Part shown: positions 34,495 through 42,946 of the stretch, piece by piece | Layout of the letters: each line of letters starts with the position of its first letter | Numbering within the stretch: the stretch's first letter is position 1 | Origin: Myxococcales bacterium | Lineage (GTDB): Bacteria > Myxococcota_A > Polyangia > Polyangiales > Ga0077539 | Assembly: GCA_016792845.1 (NCBI GenBank) | Contig: JAEUKH010000050.1 | Location: 156,728 to 220,727, forward strand | Reading direction: 5' to 3' | Length of the DNA: 64,000 bases | Position numbers and translations under genes: made by a program | The notes under the pieces: generated by a model | Database searches by the model: none | What the model was told of the DNA's origin: nothing | The model's input: the letters and a program-made list of their open reading frames with translations, nothing else

Positions 34495-35393
34495 CGCTCG
34501 GCTTCGACCTCTCGGCGGTGCTCGTCTGGCAGCTCGCGAGCGCCGCGGCGGCGTGGTGTCTCGGCGCCTCGCGAGCCCTCTGGCTCCGTCGAATGGGCGT
34601 GGCCTTCGCGGTCATGGGCGCGCTCACGGGCTTTGTGGCGTATGCGACCTTTCTGCGATGGCTGATGGGCCTCTTGGGGGGCTTTAGCGCCATGCGGGCC
34701 TGGGCCCTCTTGCGAGAACCCTACAAAGCGACATGGTTCGCGCGGTACGGGTACCTCGTCGGGGTGGCCGACCTGCGCGCGGTGCCGCGCACGGCGGGGG
34801 TGTTCGCGCCGAAGCTCTTTCTGCGCGCCCTCGGCTTCTTGCCGCTGAGCCTTTTGGGGGCCGCGATGGCCCGTGCGGCGGCGCTCAACCCGGGGCTCGG
34901 GCATTGGGGCGCGGGGCTGCGGGTCGTCGGCGGCGCGCTCTTGATCTATTGCGCGACCGAGGTGCTCGAACCCACGCTGCGCGGGCTCTACGCGCTGGCC
35001 GGGTTTCAAATCGCGCGCATGCACGAAGACCCCATCGTGTCGCGCACCCTCGGCGAGTGGTGGGGCCAACGGTGGAATCGCGTCGTCGGCCGGTGGCTCC
35101 GCGACCAGTGCTTTACGCCCATGGCCCGCCGCCGTCGGGCGCGCCTCGGGCTGGTGTTGAGCTTCGCGGTCAGCGCCCTCTACCACGCGTGGTTCACCCT
35201 CGCGGCGATCGGTGTTGAAGGGGCCGCGCGGATGGGGGCCTTCTTTGTGGTGCAGGGCGCCCTGGTGATGGCCGAGTCGGCGCTCCGCGTGGGCCGCTGG
35301 CCGAGGGCCGCCCAACACACCTGGACGCTCGGCTGGCTCCTCGTGACTTCGCCGCTCTTCACGGCGCCGTTGTTGCGGGTGATGGGGCTTTAG
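34491..35393 (+). CDS. Wax-synthase/MBOAT_2-like membrane acyltransferase
   Basis: Integral membrane protein of 300 aa with about 6-8 hydrophobic segments. The segment SRTLGEWWGQRWNRVVGRWLRDQ, followed by FAVSALYHAWF with its buried His, resembles the wax synthase/MBOAT_2 active region (WGRRWH...SGLLHE). It may transfer an acyl group to a lipid acceptor; substrate unknown. The GTG start overlaps the selenoprotein stop by four bases, so expression may depend on read-through of the TGA. Followed 14 bases later by dapF. Confidence 0.7.
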   Translation: MTLGFDLSAVLVWQLASAAAAWCLGASRALWLRRMGVAFAVMGALTGFVAYATFLRWLMGLLGGFSAMRAWALLREPYKATWFARYGYLVGVADLRAVPRTAGVFAPKLFLRALGFLPLSLLGAAMARAAALNPGLGHWGAGLRVVGGALLIYCATEVLEPTLRGLYALAGFQIARMHEDPIVSRTLGEWWGQRWNRVVGRWLRDQCFTPMARRRRARLGLVLSFAVSALYHAWFTLAAIGVEGAARMGAFFVVQGALVMAESALRVGRWPRAAQHTWTLGWLLVTSPLFTAPLLRVMGL

Positions 35394-35407
35394 GGTAGCC
35401 CTGCGCG

Positions 35408-36229
35408 GTGGCTCCCGCGCTCAACTTTGCAAAGTATGAAGGTTTGGGGAATGACTTTCTCGTCATCGACGCGGCGGTCATGGGCTTTGAAGCGCTGACC
35501 CCGGCGCTGGCGCAGCGGCTCTGCGATCGACACCGCGGCGTGGGCGGTGACGGCGTGCTCTGGGTTGACCGCGCGCGGCTCGACACCGAAGGCCGGGCCG
35601 TGATGTTGATTCGCAACGCCGACGGGAGCCGACCCGAGATGTGCGGCAACGGGGTGCGCTGCGTGGTCGCCTGGTTGCGCGACGCGGGGCACCTCGCGGG
35701 GCGCGACGCGGTGGTGATCGAGAGCGACGCGGGGCCCCGACCCGCCAGGGTGGTGGGCGCGGGCGACGGGGCCTGGCTCATTGAAGTTGAGATGGGCCAG
35801 GCGCGGGTGCAGGCGCAGCCCGCCGCGGTCGATGGCGCCGCGGTCGAGGTGGTCGATCTGGGCAACCCGCATGGGGTGCTCTTTGACGCCGCGGGCGAGC
35901 CTGAGGGCGCGCGGGTGCGGGCGGTCGAGGGGCTGGCGGTCTTCCCGAATGGGGTGAACGTCGAGTTTGTGACGCCGCGGGCCGAAGGGGGCTTTCGGGT
36001 GCGCGTTCACGAGCGCGGCGTCGGGTGGACGCAGGCCTGCGGCACCGGGGCCTGCGCGGTGGTGGCCGCGGCGGTGCTGCGCGGTCGCGCGCCGCGGGGC
36101 GAGCGGGTGCCGGTGGCCCTCGACGGGGGCTTGTTGTTCATTGAAGTGAACGGCGATTCAGCCGACCTCAGGGTGAAGATGACGGGCCCCGCGCGTCGCG
36201 CCTTTGTGGGCTCGCTCGTGCTTGAGTAG
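35408..36229 (+). CDS. dapF: Diaminopimelate epimerase
   Basis: 273 aa, converts LL- to meso-diaminopimelate in lysine and peptidoglycan synthesis. Both catalytic Cys motifs are intact: MCGNGVRC and ACGTGACAV, with the YEGLGNDFLVID N-terminus. GTG start at 35408. The last 72 bases overlap the 3' end of ogt on the opposite strand, an unusually long convergent overlap. Confidence 0.95.
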   Translation: MAPALNFAKYEGLGNDFLVIDAAVMGFEALTPALAQRLCDRHRGVGGDGVLWVDRARLDTEGRAVMLIRNADGSRPEMCGNGVRCVVAWLRDAGHLAGRDAVVIESDAGPRPARVVGAGDGAWLIEVEMGQARVQAQPAAVDGAAVEVVDLGNPHGVLFDAAGEPEGARVRAVEGLAVFPNGVNVEFVTPRAEGGFRVRVHERGVGWTQACGTGACAVVAAAVLRGRAPRGERVPVALDGGLLFIEVNGDSADLRVKMTGPARRAFVGSLVLE

Positions 36230-36679
36230 CCAGTCTTTACGAGGCAGCCCGCCGGCGTATCCGGTGAGGGCGCCGCCGGCGGCGATGACCCGATGGCAGG
36301 GCACCACGATGCTGAGCGGGTTGCGCCCGTTCGCGGCGCCCACGGCCCGCACCGCGAGGGGGCGCTCGATGCGCCGCGCGAGCGCCGCGTAGCTCTCGGT
36401 GTCGCCGTACGCGATCTCGCCGAGGCCGCGCCAGACACGCTGTTGGAAGGCCGTCCCGGCGGGGCTGAGGGGCACGGTGAAGTGCGTGAGCTCGTGGGCG
36501 AAATAGGCCTCGAGCTCGCGGGCGGCGTGACGCAAATGGGCGGCGCGGGCGTCGTCGCGGGCCGCGATGGCCAGGCGGTGACGGTGCTCGGCGAAGTACA
36601 CCCCGGTGAGGCCCTCAGCGGTGGCGTAGAGGTCGATGAGGCCGAGGGGCGAGGCGAGGGCGGTGTGCACATGGTTCAT
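36158..36679 (-). CDS. ogt: Methylated-DNA-[protein]-cysteine S-methyltransferase
   Basis: 173 aa. Removes alkyl groups from O6-alkylguanine onto its own Cys. Active-site motif PCHRVI with the preceding ANGRNPLSIVV and the C-terminal GYAGGLPRK. Start ATG 36679 overlaps the stop of the AdaA-AlkA gene (ATGA), so the two are translated together. The C-terminal ~18 residues run past the conserved end into dapF on the opposite strand. Confidence 0.92.
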   Translation of the reverse strand: MNHVHTALASPLGLIDLYATAEGLTGVYFAEHRHRLAIAARDDARAAHLRHAARELEAYFAHELTHFTVPLSPAGTAFQQRVWRGLGEIAYGDTESYAALARRIERPLAVRAVGAANGRNPLSIVVPCHRVIAAGGALTGYAGGLPRKDWLLKHERAHKGATRGARHLHPEVG

Positions 36680-38115
36680 GCGGGGGCGCTCAACTTCCAG
36701 AGGTGAAGGGTGGCGTAGGCGCGAAAGGGTCGCCAACCCGCGGCGTGAGCCTCGGCTTCGCGGGGCGATGCGGCCTTGAGCGCCTTGAGCACCATCGCGT
36801 CGCTCGCGGGGAAGGCGTCATGGTCGTGCCAGGCGCGCATCGCGAGGTACGCGGTGGTCCACGGGCCGATGCCGCGCAACCCTCGCAGCGCGGCGGTGAA
36901 GGTCTCGCGGGTGGGCCAGCGCGCCCCCCAGGCCGCGAAGGTCTGACCGAGCCTGATGAGGGTCTCGGCCCGGGCCCGCACGATGCCACACCCCGCGACG
37001 TCTTCGACCGAGGCCGCGCCCAACACCTCGGCCGTAGGGGCCAGCCGGTCGAGGCTCGGGTCAAAGGGGTTGGGCTGGGTGAGCGGGCTCCCAAAGCGGG
37101 CGTTCAACCGAATCGACAGGGTGGTCGCGGCGGCCACCGAGATCTGTTGCCCGAGCACCGTGCGCACCGCGAGCTCGAAGGGGTCTACGCTGCCCGGCAC
37201 GCGCAGCCCGCGATGCCGCGCGAGGCTCGCGCTGAAGCGCGGGTCGCGACCCAAACAAGCGTCGATCAGGGCCGGGTCGGCGTCGAGGTCGAAGAGATGC
37301 CTGAGCCGCGCCACGAGGGGGCCCAACACGCCCAGAAGGCTCGTCGTGCAGCGCACCAAGAGGCCCGCACGGTCGCTGAGGGCCGTCACCTCGACGCTGC
37401 CCTCGTGGCCGTGGAGCCTGAGGTTGCGCACATAGCGCCCCGCCTCGATGCGCTCGACGCCGGGCACCTCGCGGCCCTTGAGAAAGCCAAGAAGTGAAGT
37501 GAAATCAAACGGTTCGCGCGCGTCGAGGCGCAGCGTCAAGAAGCCCTCGTCGCGCCGCGGGTGCCGCCGGAGCGCCGTCGGGGTGCGCTGGTACCGCGCC
37601 GCGATGAGCGCGTTGAAGCGACGGACGCTGCCAAAATGGCTCGCCAGGGCCACCTCGGTGACGCTCAAATGGGTGTCGCGCAAGAGCCGCAACGCCAGCG
37701 CGAGGCGGCGCGTCTGGAGCACCGCGATGGGGCTCACCCCGAGCTGCGCGTCGAAGACCCGACGGAGGTGCCTCGGGGTGACGCCCAAGGCCGCCGCGAG
37801 GCGCGCGGGCGTGCTCGCAGGGGCCTCGTCGATGCGGGCGAGGGCCTCGTCGACGAGGCGCTCCTGGCTGTCGACCGAGGCGCGCCGGGTGCCGGGGGCG
37901 AGCTCAGGGCGGCAGCGGAGGCACGGGCGGTAGGCGTCGCGCTCGGCCGCCGCGGCGGTCGCATAAAAAGTGCACCGGGCCTTGGCGGGGGTGCGCGCGG
38001 TGCAGATCGGGCGGCAGTAGATGCCCGTGCTCGACACGCCCACGAAGAAGTGGCCATCGTAGCGGCGGTCGCGGGCCGCGAGGGCCCGGTACGCGGTCTC
38101 GGTGTCGACGTTCAC
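36676..38115 (-). CDS. AdaA-AlkA fusion: alkylation sensor and 3-methyladenine DNA glycosylase
   Basis: 479 aa. The Ada N-terminal domain has the four zinc ligands C34, C38, C65 and C68 (GIYCRPIC; RPCLRC), with C34 at the methyl-phosphotriester acceptor position. An AraC helix-turn-helix (about 90-185) follows, then AlkA: HhH motif LRGIGPWTTAYL and catalytic Asp in FPASD (about residues 190-479). It combines transcriptional activation with base-excision repair. Ada here lacks the Ogt domain, which is the next gene. GTG start at 38115 fits the Ada N-terminus. Confidence 0.93.
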   Translation of the reverse strand: MNVDTETAYRALAARDRRYDGHFFVGVSSTGIYCRPICTARTPAKARCTFYATAAAAERDAYRPCLRCRPELAPGTRRASVDSQERLVDEALARIDEAPASTPARLAAALGVTPRHLRRVFDAQLGVSPIAVLQTRRLALALRLLRDTHLSVTEVALASHFGSVRRFNALIAARYQRTPTALRRHPRRDEGFLTLRLDAREPFDFTSLLGFLKGREVPGVERIEAGRYVRNLRLHGHEGSVEVTALSDRAGLLVRCTTSLLGVLGPLVARLRHLFDLDADPALIDACLGRDPRFSASLARHRGLRVPGSVDPFELAVRTVLGQQISVAAATTLSIRLNARFGSPLTQPNPFDPSLDRLAPTAEVLGAASVEDVAGCGIVRARAETLIRLGQTFAAWGARWPTRETFTAALRGLRGIGPWTTAYLAMRAWHDHDAFPASDAMVLKALKAASPREAEAHAAGWRPFRAYATLHLWKLSAPA

Positions 38116-38191
38116 GGCCCGTGGGTGTACCGCGGCGGTCGCGAGGCGTCTGGCCGTTTTCGGACGTCGCAGTGAGCCGGCCCCGCGGGGC

Positions 38192-39037
38192 TCAGCGGCC
38201 CTTGCGCTTCTTCTTGTCCCACGCGCAAGCCCAGGCCTTCTCGGCGCTCTGCGGGAGCGACTCGAAGACCTTGAGGTCGTGGGCCGGCACCACCCGCGCG
38301 TCGTGCTCTGTCTCGGCCGCGCGCAAATGACCGTAACTCGCGCGCTGAGCGTACAAATCGTGGCTCTGGAGCCGTTGGTAGGGCGACAGCGGCAAGGCCC
38401 GGTCGTGGCGAAAATCGCGGGCGAACATCGCCGCGTCGCCGGCGTGCAAGGCCCAACCGTCGTGGAGCCGCACCGCGACGGCGAGGCTCCCTTGGGTGTG
38501 ACCCCGCGCGTCGAGCAAGAGCACCGAGTCATCGCCGAAGAGGTCGTGCGACGCCGGGAAGCCCAAGCGCGGCGGGCCCGACAGCACATGCGAGGCCGTG
38601 CGGGGCCGCGAGAACAGCGCCGCGTCGTACCCGCGCAGCCGCCCCAAGGTGCGCGCGATGGCCCACTCGCGCGCGCTCGCGTGCAAGGTCGCCTGCGCGA
38701 AATCGTCGGCCGCGCCCGCGTGGTCGATGTGAAGGTGCGTCGCGACGAGGTGCTTCACATCGCCGGGGTTGTACCCGAGCGAGAGCAGCTGCGAGGCCAT
38801 CGCGTCTTCGGGCTTGACCTTCATCGCCAAGAGGAGCTTCGCGAGGCGACCCGGGTGCTCTTCGGGCCACGCGCAGGTGCGGCGGCTCCAGCCCGTGTCG
38901 ATGAGCACGAGGCCGTCGGGGCGCTCGACCACGGCGACGGTGACCGACATCGAGACGACCCCAAGGCCGCGCCCGCCGCGGGTGACAAAGAAGTCAGGGC
39001 CGCCCACGAGGCCCGTGCTGCGAAACAAGATCGGCAT
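38192..39037 (-). CDS. Metallo-beta-lactamase-fold hydrolase
   Basis: 281 aa. Zinc motif THLHIDHAGAA (HxHxDH) with later His/Asp ligands (DARGHTQGS, VVPAHD). The overall pattern matches lactonase/N-acyl-homoserine-lactonase-like MBL hydrolases; the substrate is unknown. Start MPILFRSTGLVGG; the upstream extension is Pro/Arg-rich and non-coding in character. Downstream of, and on the same strand as, nothing closely linked: the AdaA gene starts 76 bases further on. Confidence 0.8.
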   Translation of the reverse strand: MPILFRSTGLVGGPDFFVTRGGRGLGVVSMSVTVAVVERPDGLVLIDTGWSRRTCAWPEEHPGRLAKLLLAMKVKPEDAMASQLLSLGYNPGDVKHLVATHLHIDHAGAADDFAQATLHASAREWAIARTLGRLRGYDAALFSRPRTASHVLSGPPRLGFPASHDLFGDDSVLLLDARGHTQGSLAVAVRLHDGWALHAGDAAMFARDFRHDRALPLSPYQRLQSHDLYAQRASYGHLRAAETEHDARVVPAHDLKVFESLPQSAEKAWACAWDKKKRKGR

Positions 39038-39127
39038 CGCGCGCGAGACTCTACACGAGCCCTCGGCGGGTGATACCGTCGACCGACGCGCCGCTGTGAA
39101 AGCGGTACGACAAGAGGGAGGGTGTAC

Positions 39128-39490
39128 ATGGGCGACAAGATTGACCCCCAACGGTTGCAACGCTTGCGATGGAGGGTGGCCGCCATGGCCGCGATGATGG
39201 GCGCGGCTGGGGGCGCGGGGTGTCGGTCGAGCCAGCCCACGGGGCGCACCATGAACCCGCCCGAGCCCCAAAGGCCGACGGTCAACAACCCCCCGATGCC
39301 GCCCCCCGATGAGCCGCCCGCGAACCCGCGCTTGCCCGAGCTCGTCGCGGTGCCCACGATGAACCCGCCGCCGCGGCCTCCGCCCGACGCGGGCCCGCCG
39401 CCGCCGCAGCCGACGGTGAACCCGCCGCCTCCGCCGCCGCAGCCGACGGTGAACCCGCCGCCTCCGCCGCCGACTCCGACCCCCCGATGA
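39128..39490 (+). CDS. Proline-rich lipoprotein
   Basis: 120 aa. After ATG 39128 a hydrophobic stretch ends GGAGC (lipobox-like), then ~80 residues of Pro-rich sequence with repeats of QPTVNPPPPPP (two 33-base units) and MNPP. Such segments span the peptidoglycan or link the outer membrane to other parts. Its stop overlaps the next ATG (ATGA), so it is co-translated with the ferritin-like protein. Confidence 0.6.
   Translation: MGDKIDPQRLQRLRWRVAAMAAMMGAAGGAGCRSSQPTGRTMNPPEPQRPTVNNPPMPPPDEPPANPRLPELVAVPTMNPPPRPPPDAGPPPPQPTVNPPPPPPQPTVNPPPPPPTPTPR
39407..39472 (+). repeat. Two 33-base tandem units
   Basis: Exact 33-base tandem duplication encoding QPTVNPPPPPP in the proline-rich lipoprotein. 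Confidence 0.85.
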
Positions 39491-40344
39491 CCCTCGGCCG
39501 CCGCCTCGGGGCCGAGAGCGAGGCGAAGCTCTTTCGGGCCCTGCATCGCCGCGCGGTCGATGCCCCGCACCCTCCCATCTGTTGGGATTCACTCGATGTT
39601 TCGTCGCTCGACGAGACGCTGCGGGAGTCGCTCCGTGCGACCTGGGCGGCGCGGGCGGTGTCAGAGTACCGCTCGTTGGGGGTCTTCGCCGAGATGATGG
39701 GCCGCTTGCCCGAGGCGGGGCTCGCCCTCGATGTGCACACGGGCCTGTCGCGCTTGATCGCCGATGAGGCGCGGCACACCGAGCATTGCTTGCGCCTCGC
39801 AGAAGCGCTCGGGGGCGCAGACGACGCGACGGTCGAGGGGCCCTCGCTGCGCCTCGTCGACACCAAGCTCAGCCCGCGGCTCTGGCTCGCCCGGTGGACG
39901 CTGTCGATGTTCTGCGTGGGCGAGAGCGCCTCGGTGGGGCTCCTCCACGCGATGCGCGACGCGGTCGAAGACCCTTGCATCGGCGCGGTGATCGCGGGGC
40001 TCCTGCGCGACGAGGCGATGCACGATCGCTTCGGGTGGGCGCTGGCCGAGACCCTCGTTCCGGCATTGAGCGACGACGAGCGCGAGTGGTTGGGGGCCGA
40101 CCTCGCCTACGTGTTTTCGCACTATGACCGCATGCACGCGGGCGCGACGGGCGACGTCGACGCCTTGCCGACGCCGCCTGAGATCCCGGGCCCCGGGGCC
40201 GCCTTCGGGGTCGTCGACGCGGCGTGCTTCGCCCGCGCCTGGTACACCCGCGTCGGTGAGGTGATCTTGCCCGGCCTCGCGGCCCTGGGCGTGCCCGCCT
40301 ATGAAGCCTGGAGCCTCCGTCGCGAGCTCGCCGCCCCCGCGTGA
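39487..40344 (+). CDS. Ferritin-like di-iron protein
   Basis: 285 aa, all-helical. Two DE-x-x-H motifs (ADEARHTEHC near residue 98; RDEAMHDRFGW near 178) together with single Glu residues in the other helices (SEYRS; GESAS) give the four-helix di-iron pattern. Related to uncharacterised ferritin-like/oxygenase proteins of myxobacteria. Substrate unknown. Translationally coupled to the Pro-rich lipoprotein. No export signal. Confidence 0.7.
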   Translation: MTLGRRLGAESEAKLFRALHRRAVDAPHPPICWDSLDVSSLDETLRESLRATWAARAVSEYRSLGVFAEMMGRLPEAGLALDVHTGLSRLIADEARHTEHCLRLAEALGGADDATVEGPSLRLVDTKLSPRLWLARWTLSMFCVGESASVGLLHAMRDAVEDPCIGAVIAGLLRDEAMHDRFGWALAETLVPALSDDEREWLGADLAYVFSHYDRMHAGATGDVDALPTPPEIPGPGAAFGVVDAACFARAWYTRVGEVILPGLAALGVPAYEAWSLRRELAAPA

Positions 40345-40347
40345 CCC

Positions 40348-40674
40348 TCAGTTGAGGGCCCCGGCGGGCATCTGCGAGGCCATGAATTCAAGCCCCGCGC
40401 GGGTGATGAAATAGCGCACCGTGCCCGCGCCGCGCTCGGTGTCGAGGGTGGCCTCGAAGGCGGGGCCGCCGACGGTGCCGAGGCACATCTCCTGACGGAG
40501 GTTGTCGACCCGACCCTGGGTGTATCCGGCGCGAATGGGGGCGCTGCTCGTGTCGGCCTGGTAGAGCCCGCAGGCCGCGTCGAAGAGCGCCCGCGCCACC
40601 GCAGGGGTGAGCGAGTGGGTGCTGAACAGAACCGAGATGAGACGCCACCGGGCGTCGTCGTCGCGGTCGCTCAC
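40348..40674 (-). CDS. Small protein of unknown function
   Basis: 108 aa, not recognised. GTG start at 40674 overlaps the stop of the pduO-type gene (GTGA), which argues for a real co-translated gene. Helical N-terminus (VARALFDAACGLYQ), a Cys in EMCLGTVGG, and a strand-rich C-terminus (VRYFITRAGLEFMASQ). Last gene of the def-fmt operon. Confidence 0.55.
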   Translation of the reverse strand: MSDRDDDARWRLISVLFSTHSLTPAVARALFDAACGLYQADTSSAPIRAGYTQGRVDNLRQEMCLGTVGGPAFEATLDTERGAGTVRYFITRAGLEFMASQMPAGALN

Positions 40675-41231
40675 GGCGTCGACTTTCGCGGCGCCCACGG
40701 CACGTCGTCGACCCCCGCGCGGAGGTTCGCGAGGCGCGCCTGGGTGAAGAGCAGATCGCTCAGTCGGTTGAGGTAGTGCACCAGCACGAGGCGCACAGGT
40801 TCGTGGGCCATGAGGGCCACGAGCTCGCGCTCGGCGCGACGGCAGACCGTGCGCGCGAGGTGCAGCGCCGCGGCCCCCGCCGAGCCGCCCGGGAGCACGA
40901 AGGTCTTCAACGGCGGAAGCGCCGCATCGGCCGCGTCGATGGCCGCCTCAAGGGCCGCGACCGAGGCCTCGTCGAGCCGCGCGATGCCGAGCTTGTCTTC
41001 TTTGCCGGGCGCCGTGGCCAGCTCAGCGCCGAGGGTGAAGAGCTCGCTCTGCACCGTCGCCAGCACCGCGTCGATCTCAGGCGCGAGGCCCGCCGCGCGC
41101 GCCACGCCCACGCAGGCGTTGAGCTCGTCGAGGGTGCCGTAGGTGCTCACGCGGTCGCTCGCTTTTGAGACCCGGAGCCCGCCGAAGAGACCCGTCTCGC
41201 CCGTGTCGCCGGTGCGTGTGTAGATCTTCAT
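40671..41231 (-). CDS. Cob(I)yrinic acid a,c-diamide adenosyltransferase (PduO type)
   Basis: 186 aa. Transfers the adenosyl group of ATP to cobalamin. N-terminal YTRTGDTGETGLFGG and DRVSTYGTLDELNACVG are the ATP-binding PduO signature; later RAERELVAL and NRLSDLLF motifs are present. ATGA overlap with fmt upstream. Its place in a def-fmt operon is a local arrangement rather than a functional one. Confidence 0.93.
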   Translation of the reverse strand: MKIYTRTGDTGETGLFGGLRVSKASDRVSTYGTLDELNACVGVARAAGLAPEIDAVLATVQSELFTLGAELATAPGKEDKLGIARLDEASVAALEAAIDAADAALPPLKTFVLPGGSAGAAALHLARTVCRRAERELVALMAHEPVRLVLVHYLNRLSDLLFTQARLANLRAGVDDVPWAPRKSTP

Positions 41232-42190
41232 GGGCGAAGCTCCTGCCCGAGGAGGGTGCCCACGCGCACCGGGTGGCCCGAGAGAAAATCGCGCACAGAC
41301 ATGCTCTTTTTGCCCTCAAGCTGCAAGGCCGTGACGCCCAGGAGGCCCTCGCGGGTGGCCACCCAAAGCGCCTCGCGGGTGACCGCGACGATCTCGCCCG
41401 GGGCGCCGCCGTGGACGGTGGGCGGGTCGTCGAGGCGGGTGGTGTTGACGATCAGACGCCGGGTGCCGAGGGTCGTCGAGGTGCCGGGCCAGGGGCTCAG
41501 CCCGCGCACCTGGTTGTGAAGCGTTTGCGCCGAGTGGGCCGCAAAATCGAGGCGGCTGTGCTCGCGGGTCAAGATCGGCGCGAGGGTCGCGAGGCTCGGG
41601 TCTTGGGCCACCGGCGGGAGCTCGCCCGCGAGGTACCGCGGGAGGTCGTCGCGGAGCAGCGAGGCCCCGAGCGCGGCGAGACGCTCGAAGAGCGCGGCCG
41701 AGGTCTCGTCGGGGCCGATGGGGAGCCGCCGGATCGAGAGCATGGGGCCGGTGTCGAGGCCCTCGTCCATCTGCATGAGGGTGACGCCGGTGACGGTGTC
41801 GCCCGACATGATGGCCCACTGAATGGGGGCCGCGCCGCGGTGCCGCGGCAGCACGCTCGCATGCACGTTGACACACCCGAAGCGCGGAATGGCCAGCACG
41901 TCGGGCGGCAAGATGCGCCCGTACGCCACCACCACGGCCACATCGGGCTGCTGCCCGCGCAGCCACGCCGCGAAGCTGCCGTCACGCAGCTTGGCAGGCT
42001 GCACCACGGTGATGCCGCGGGCCTCGGCCCACACCCGCGTCGGCGGCGGCGTCAGCGTGTTGCCGCGGCCCGCGGGCTTGTCGGGTTGGGCCACCACGGC
42101 CACCACGTCGGCGACCTCAGCGAGCGCCGCGAGGCACGAGACCGCGAAGGCGGGGGTGCCAAAGAAGACCACGCGAGGGCGTTGGTGCAT
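41228..42190 (-). CDS. fmt: Methionyl-tRNA formyltransferase
   Basis: 320 aa. Formylates initiator Met-tRNA. Motifs: VVFFGTPAFAV, HASVLPRHRGAAPIQWAI and the catalytic D in MDEGLDTGPML; a C-terminal OB-like domain follows. ATG 42190 preferred over the TTG two codons earlier. Second gene of def-fmt-pduO type-small protein operon, ATGA overlap downstream. Confidence 0.96.
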   Translation of the reverse strand: MHQRPRVVFFGTPAFAVSCLAALAEVADVVAVVAQPDKPAGRGNTLTPPPTRVWAEARGITVVQPAKLRDGSFAAWLRGQQPDVAVVVAYGRILPPDVLAIPRFGCVNVHASVLPRHRGAAPIQWAIMSGDTVTGVTLMQMDEGLDTGPMLSIRRLPIGPDETSAALFERLAALGASLLRDDLPRYLAGELPPVAQDPSLATLAPILTREHSRLDFAAHSAQTLHNQVRGLSPWPGTSTTLGTRRLIVNTTRLDDPPTVHGGAPGEIVAVTREALWVATREGLLGVTALQLEGKKSMSVRDFLSGHPVRVGTLLGQELRP

Positions 42191-42242
42191 AGACAATCGT
42201 CGACCCGTTGAGAGAGTGAAGAGGTGACCGAGGGCGAGCGCC

Positions 42243-42758
42243 TCAGGCCCGCGCGTGCGAGCCCTGAGCGCGGCGCATCTCGCGGTCGATGAAGCGCTTC
42301 TTCAACAGCGAGACGCGGTCGATCATCAGGGTGCCGTCGAGGTGGTCGAACTCGTGCTGCACGGCGATCGACAAGAGCTCGGTGGCCTCAAGGGTGAAGG
42401 GCTTGCCGTTGACGTCTTGGGCCTTCACAACGACCCGCTCGGCGCGCTCAATCTCTTCGTGAATCCCGGGGAAGGAGAGGCAACCCTCCTCCCACGCGAG
42501 CTCGCCCTCTTTCGAGACGAACTCTGGGTTGATGAACACCTTGAGTTCGCTCGGCTCGTCTTCGCCGGCGATGTCGATGACAAAGAGCCGCAGCGGTACG
42601 CCGATTTGTGGCGCCGCGAGGCCCACCCCGGGCGCGGCATACATGGTCTCTGCCATGTCGTCGACGAGGGTCTTGAGCGCGTCGTCAAACTTCGTCACGG
42701 TCTCGGCTTTGACCCTGAGACGCTTGTCGGGATACCTGAGAATGGTACGAATCGCCAT
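42243..42758 (-). CDS. def: Peptide deformylase
   Basis: 171 aa. Removes the formyl group from nascent proteins. Metal motifs present: GVGLAAPQIG, EEGCLSFPG (Cys ligand) and QHEFDHLDG (HExxH-type with two His). Start MAIRTILRYPDKRLR. 52 bases upstream of fmt, the classical pairing. Confidence 0.96.
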   Translation of the reverse strand: MAIRTILRYPDKRLRVKAETVTKFDDALKTLVDDMAETMYAAPGVGLAAPQIGVPLRLFVIDIAGEDEPSELKVFINPEFVSKEGELAWEEGCLSFPGIHEEIERAERVVVKAQDVNGKPFTLEATELLSIAVQHEFDHLDGTLMIDRVSLLKKRFIDREMRRAQGSHARA

Positions 42759-42946
42759 CGTGGTTGTTCTTTCATTGTTGACCCGTCGGGCCAACGGAGA
42801 GCGTCGCACCGCGTCGCCCGTCGTCAAGTGATCGGGGCCGTCGCGCCCGAAGCGGTTGCGCACCCGGGCGCGGCCATCGCCTCGGTGCTCTAACACCCGC
42901 TCCGCCCTGCTTCAAGCCGCCTGCGGCCCCCGCAGGGGCCCGACGA

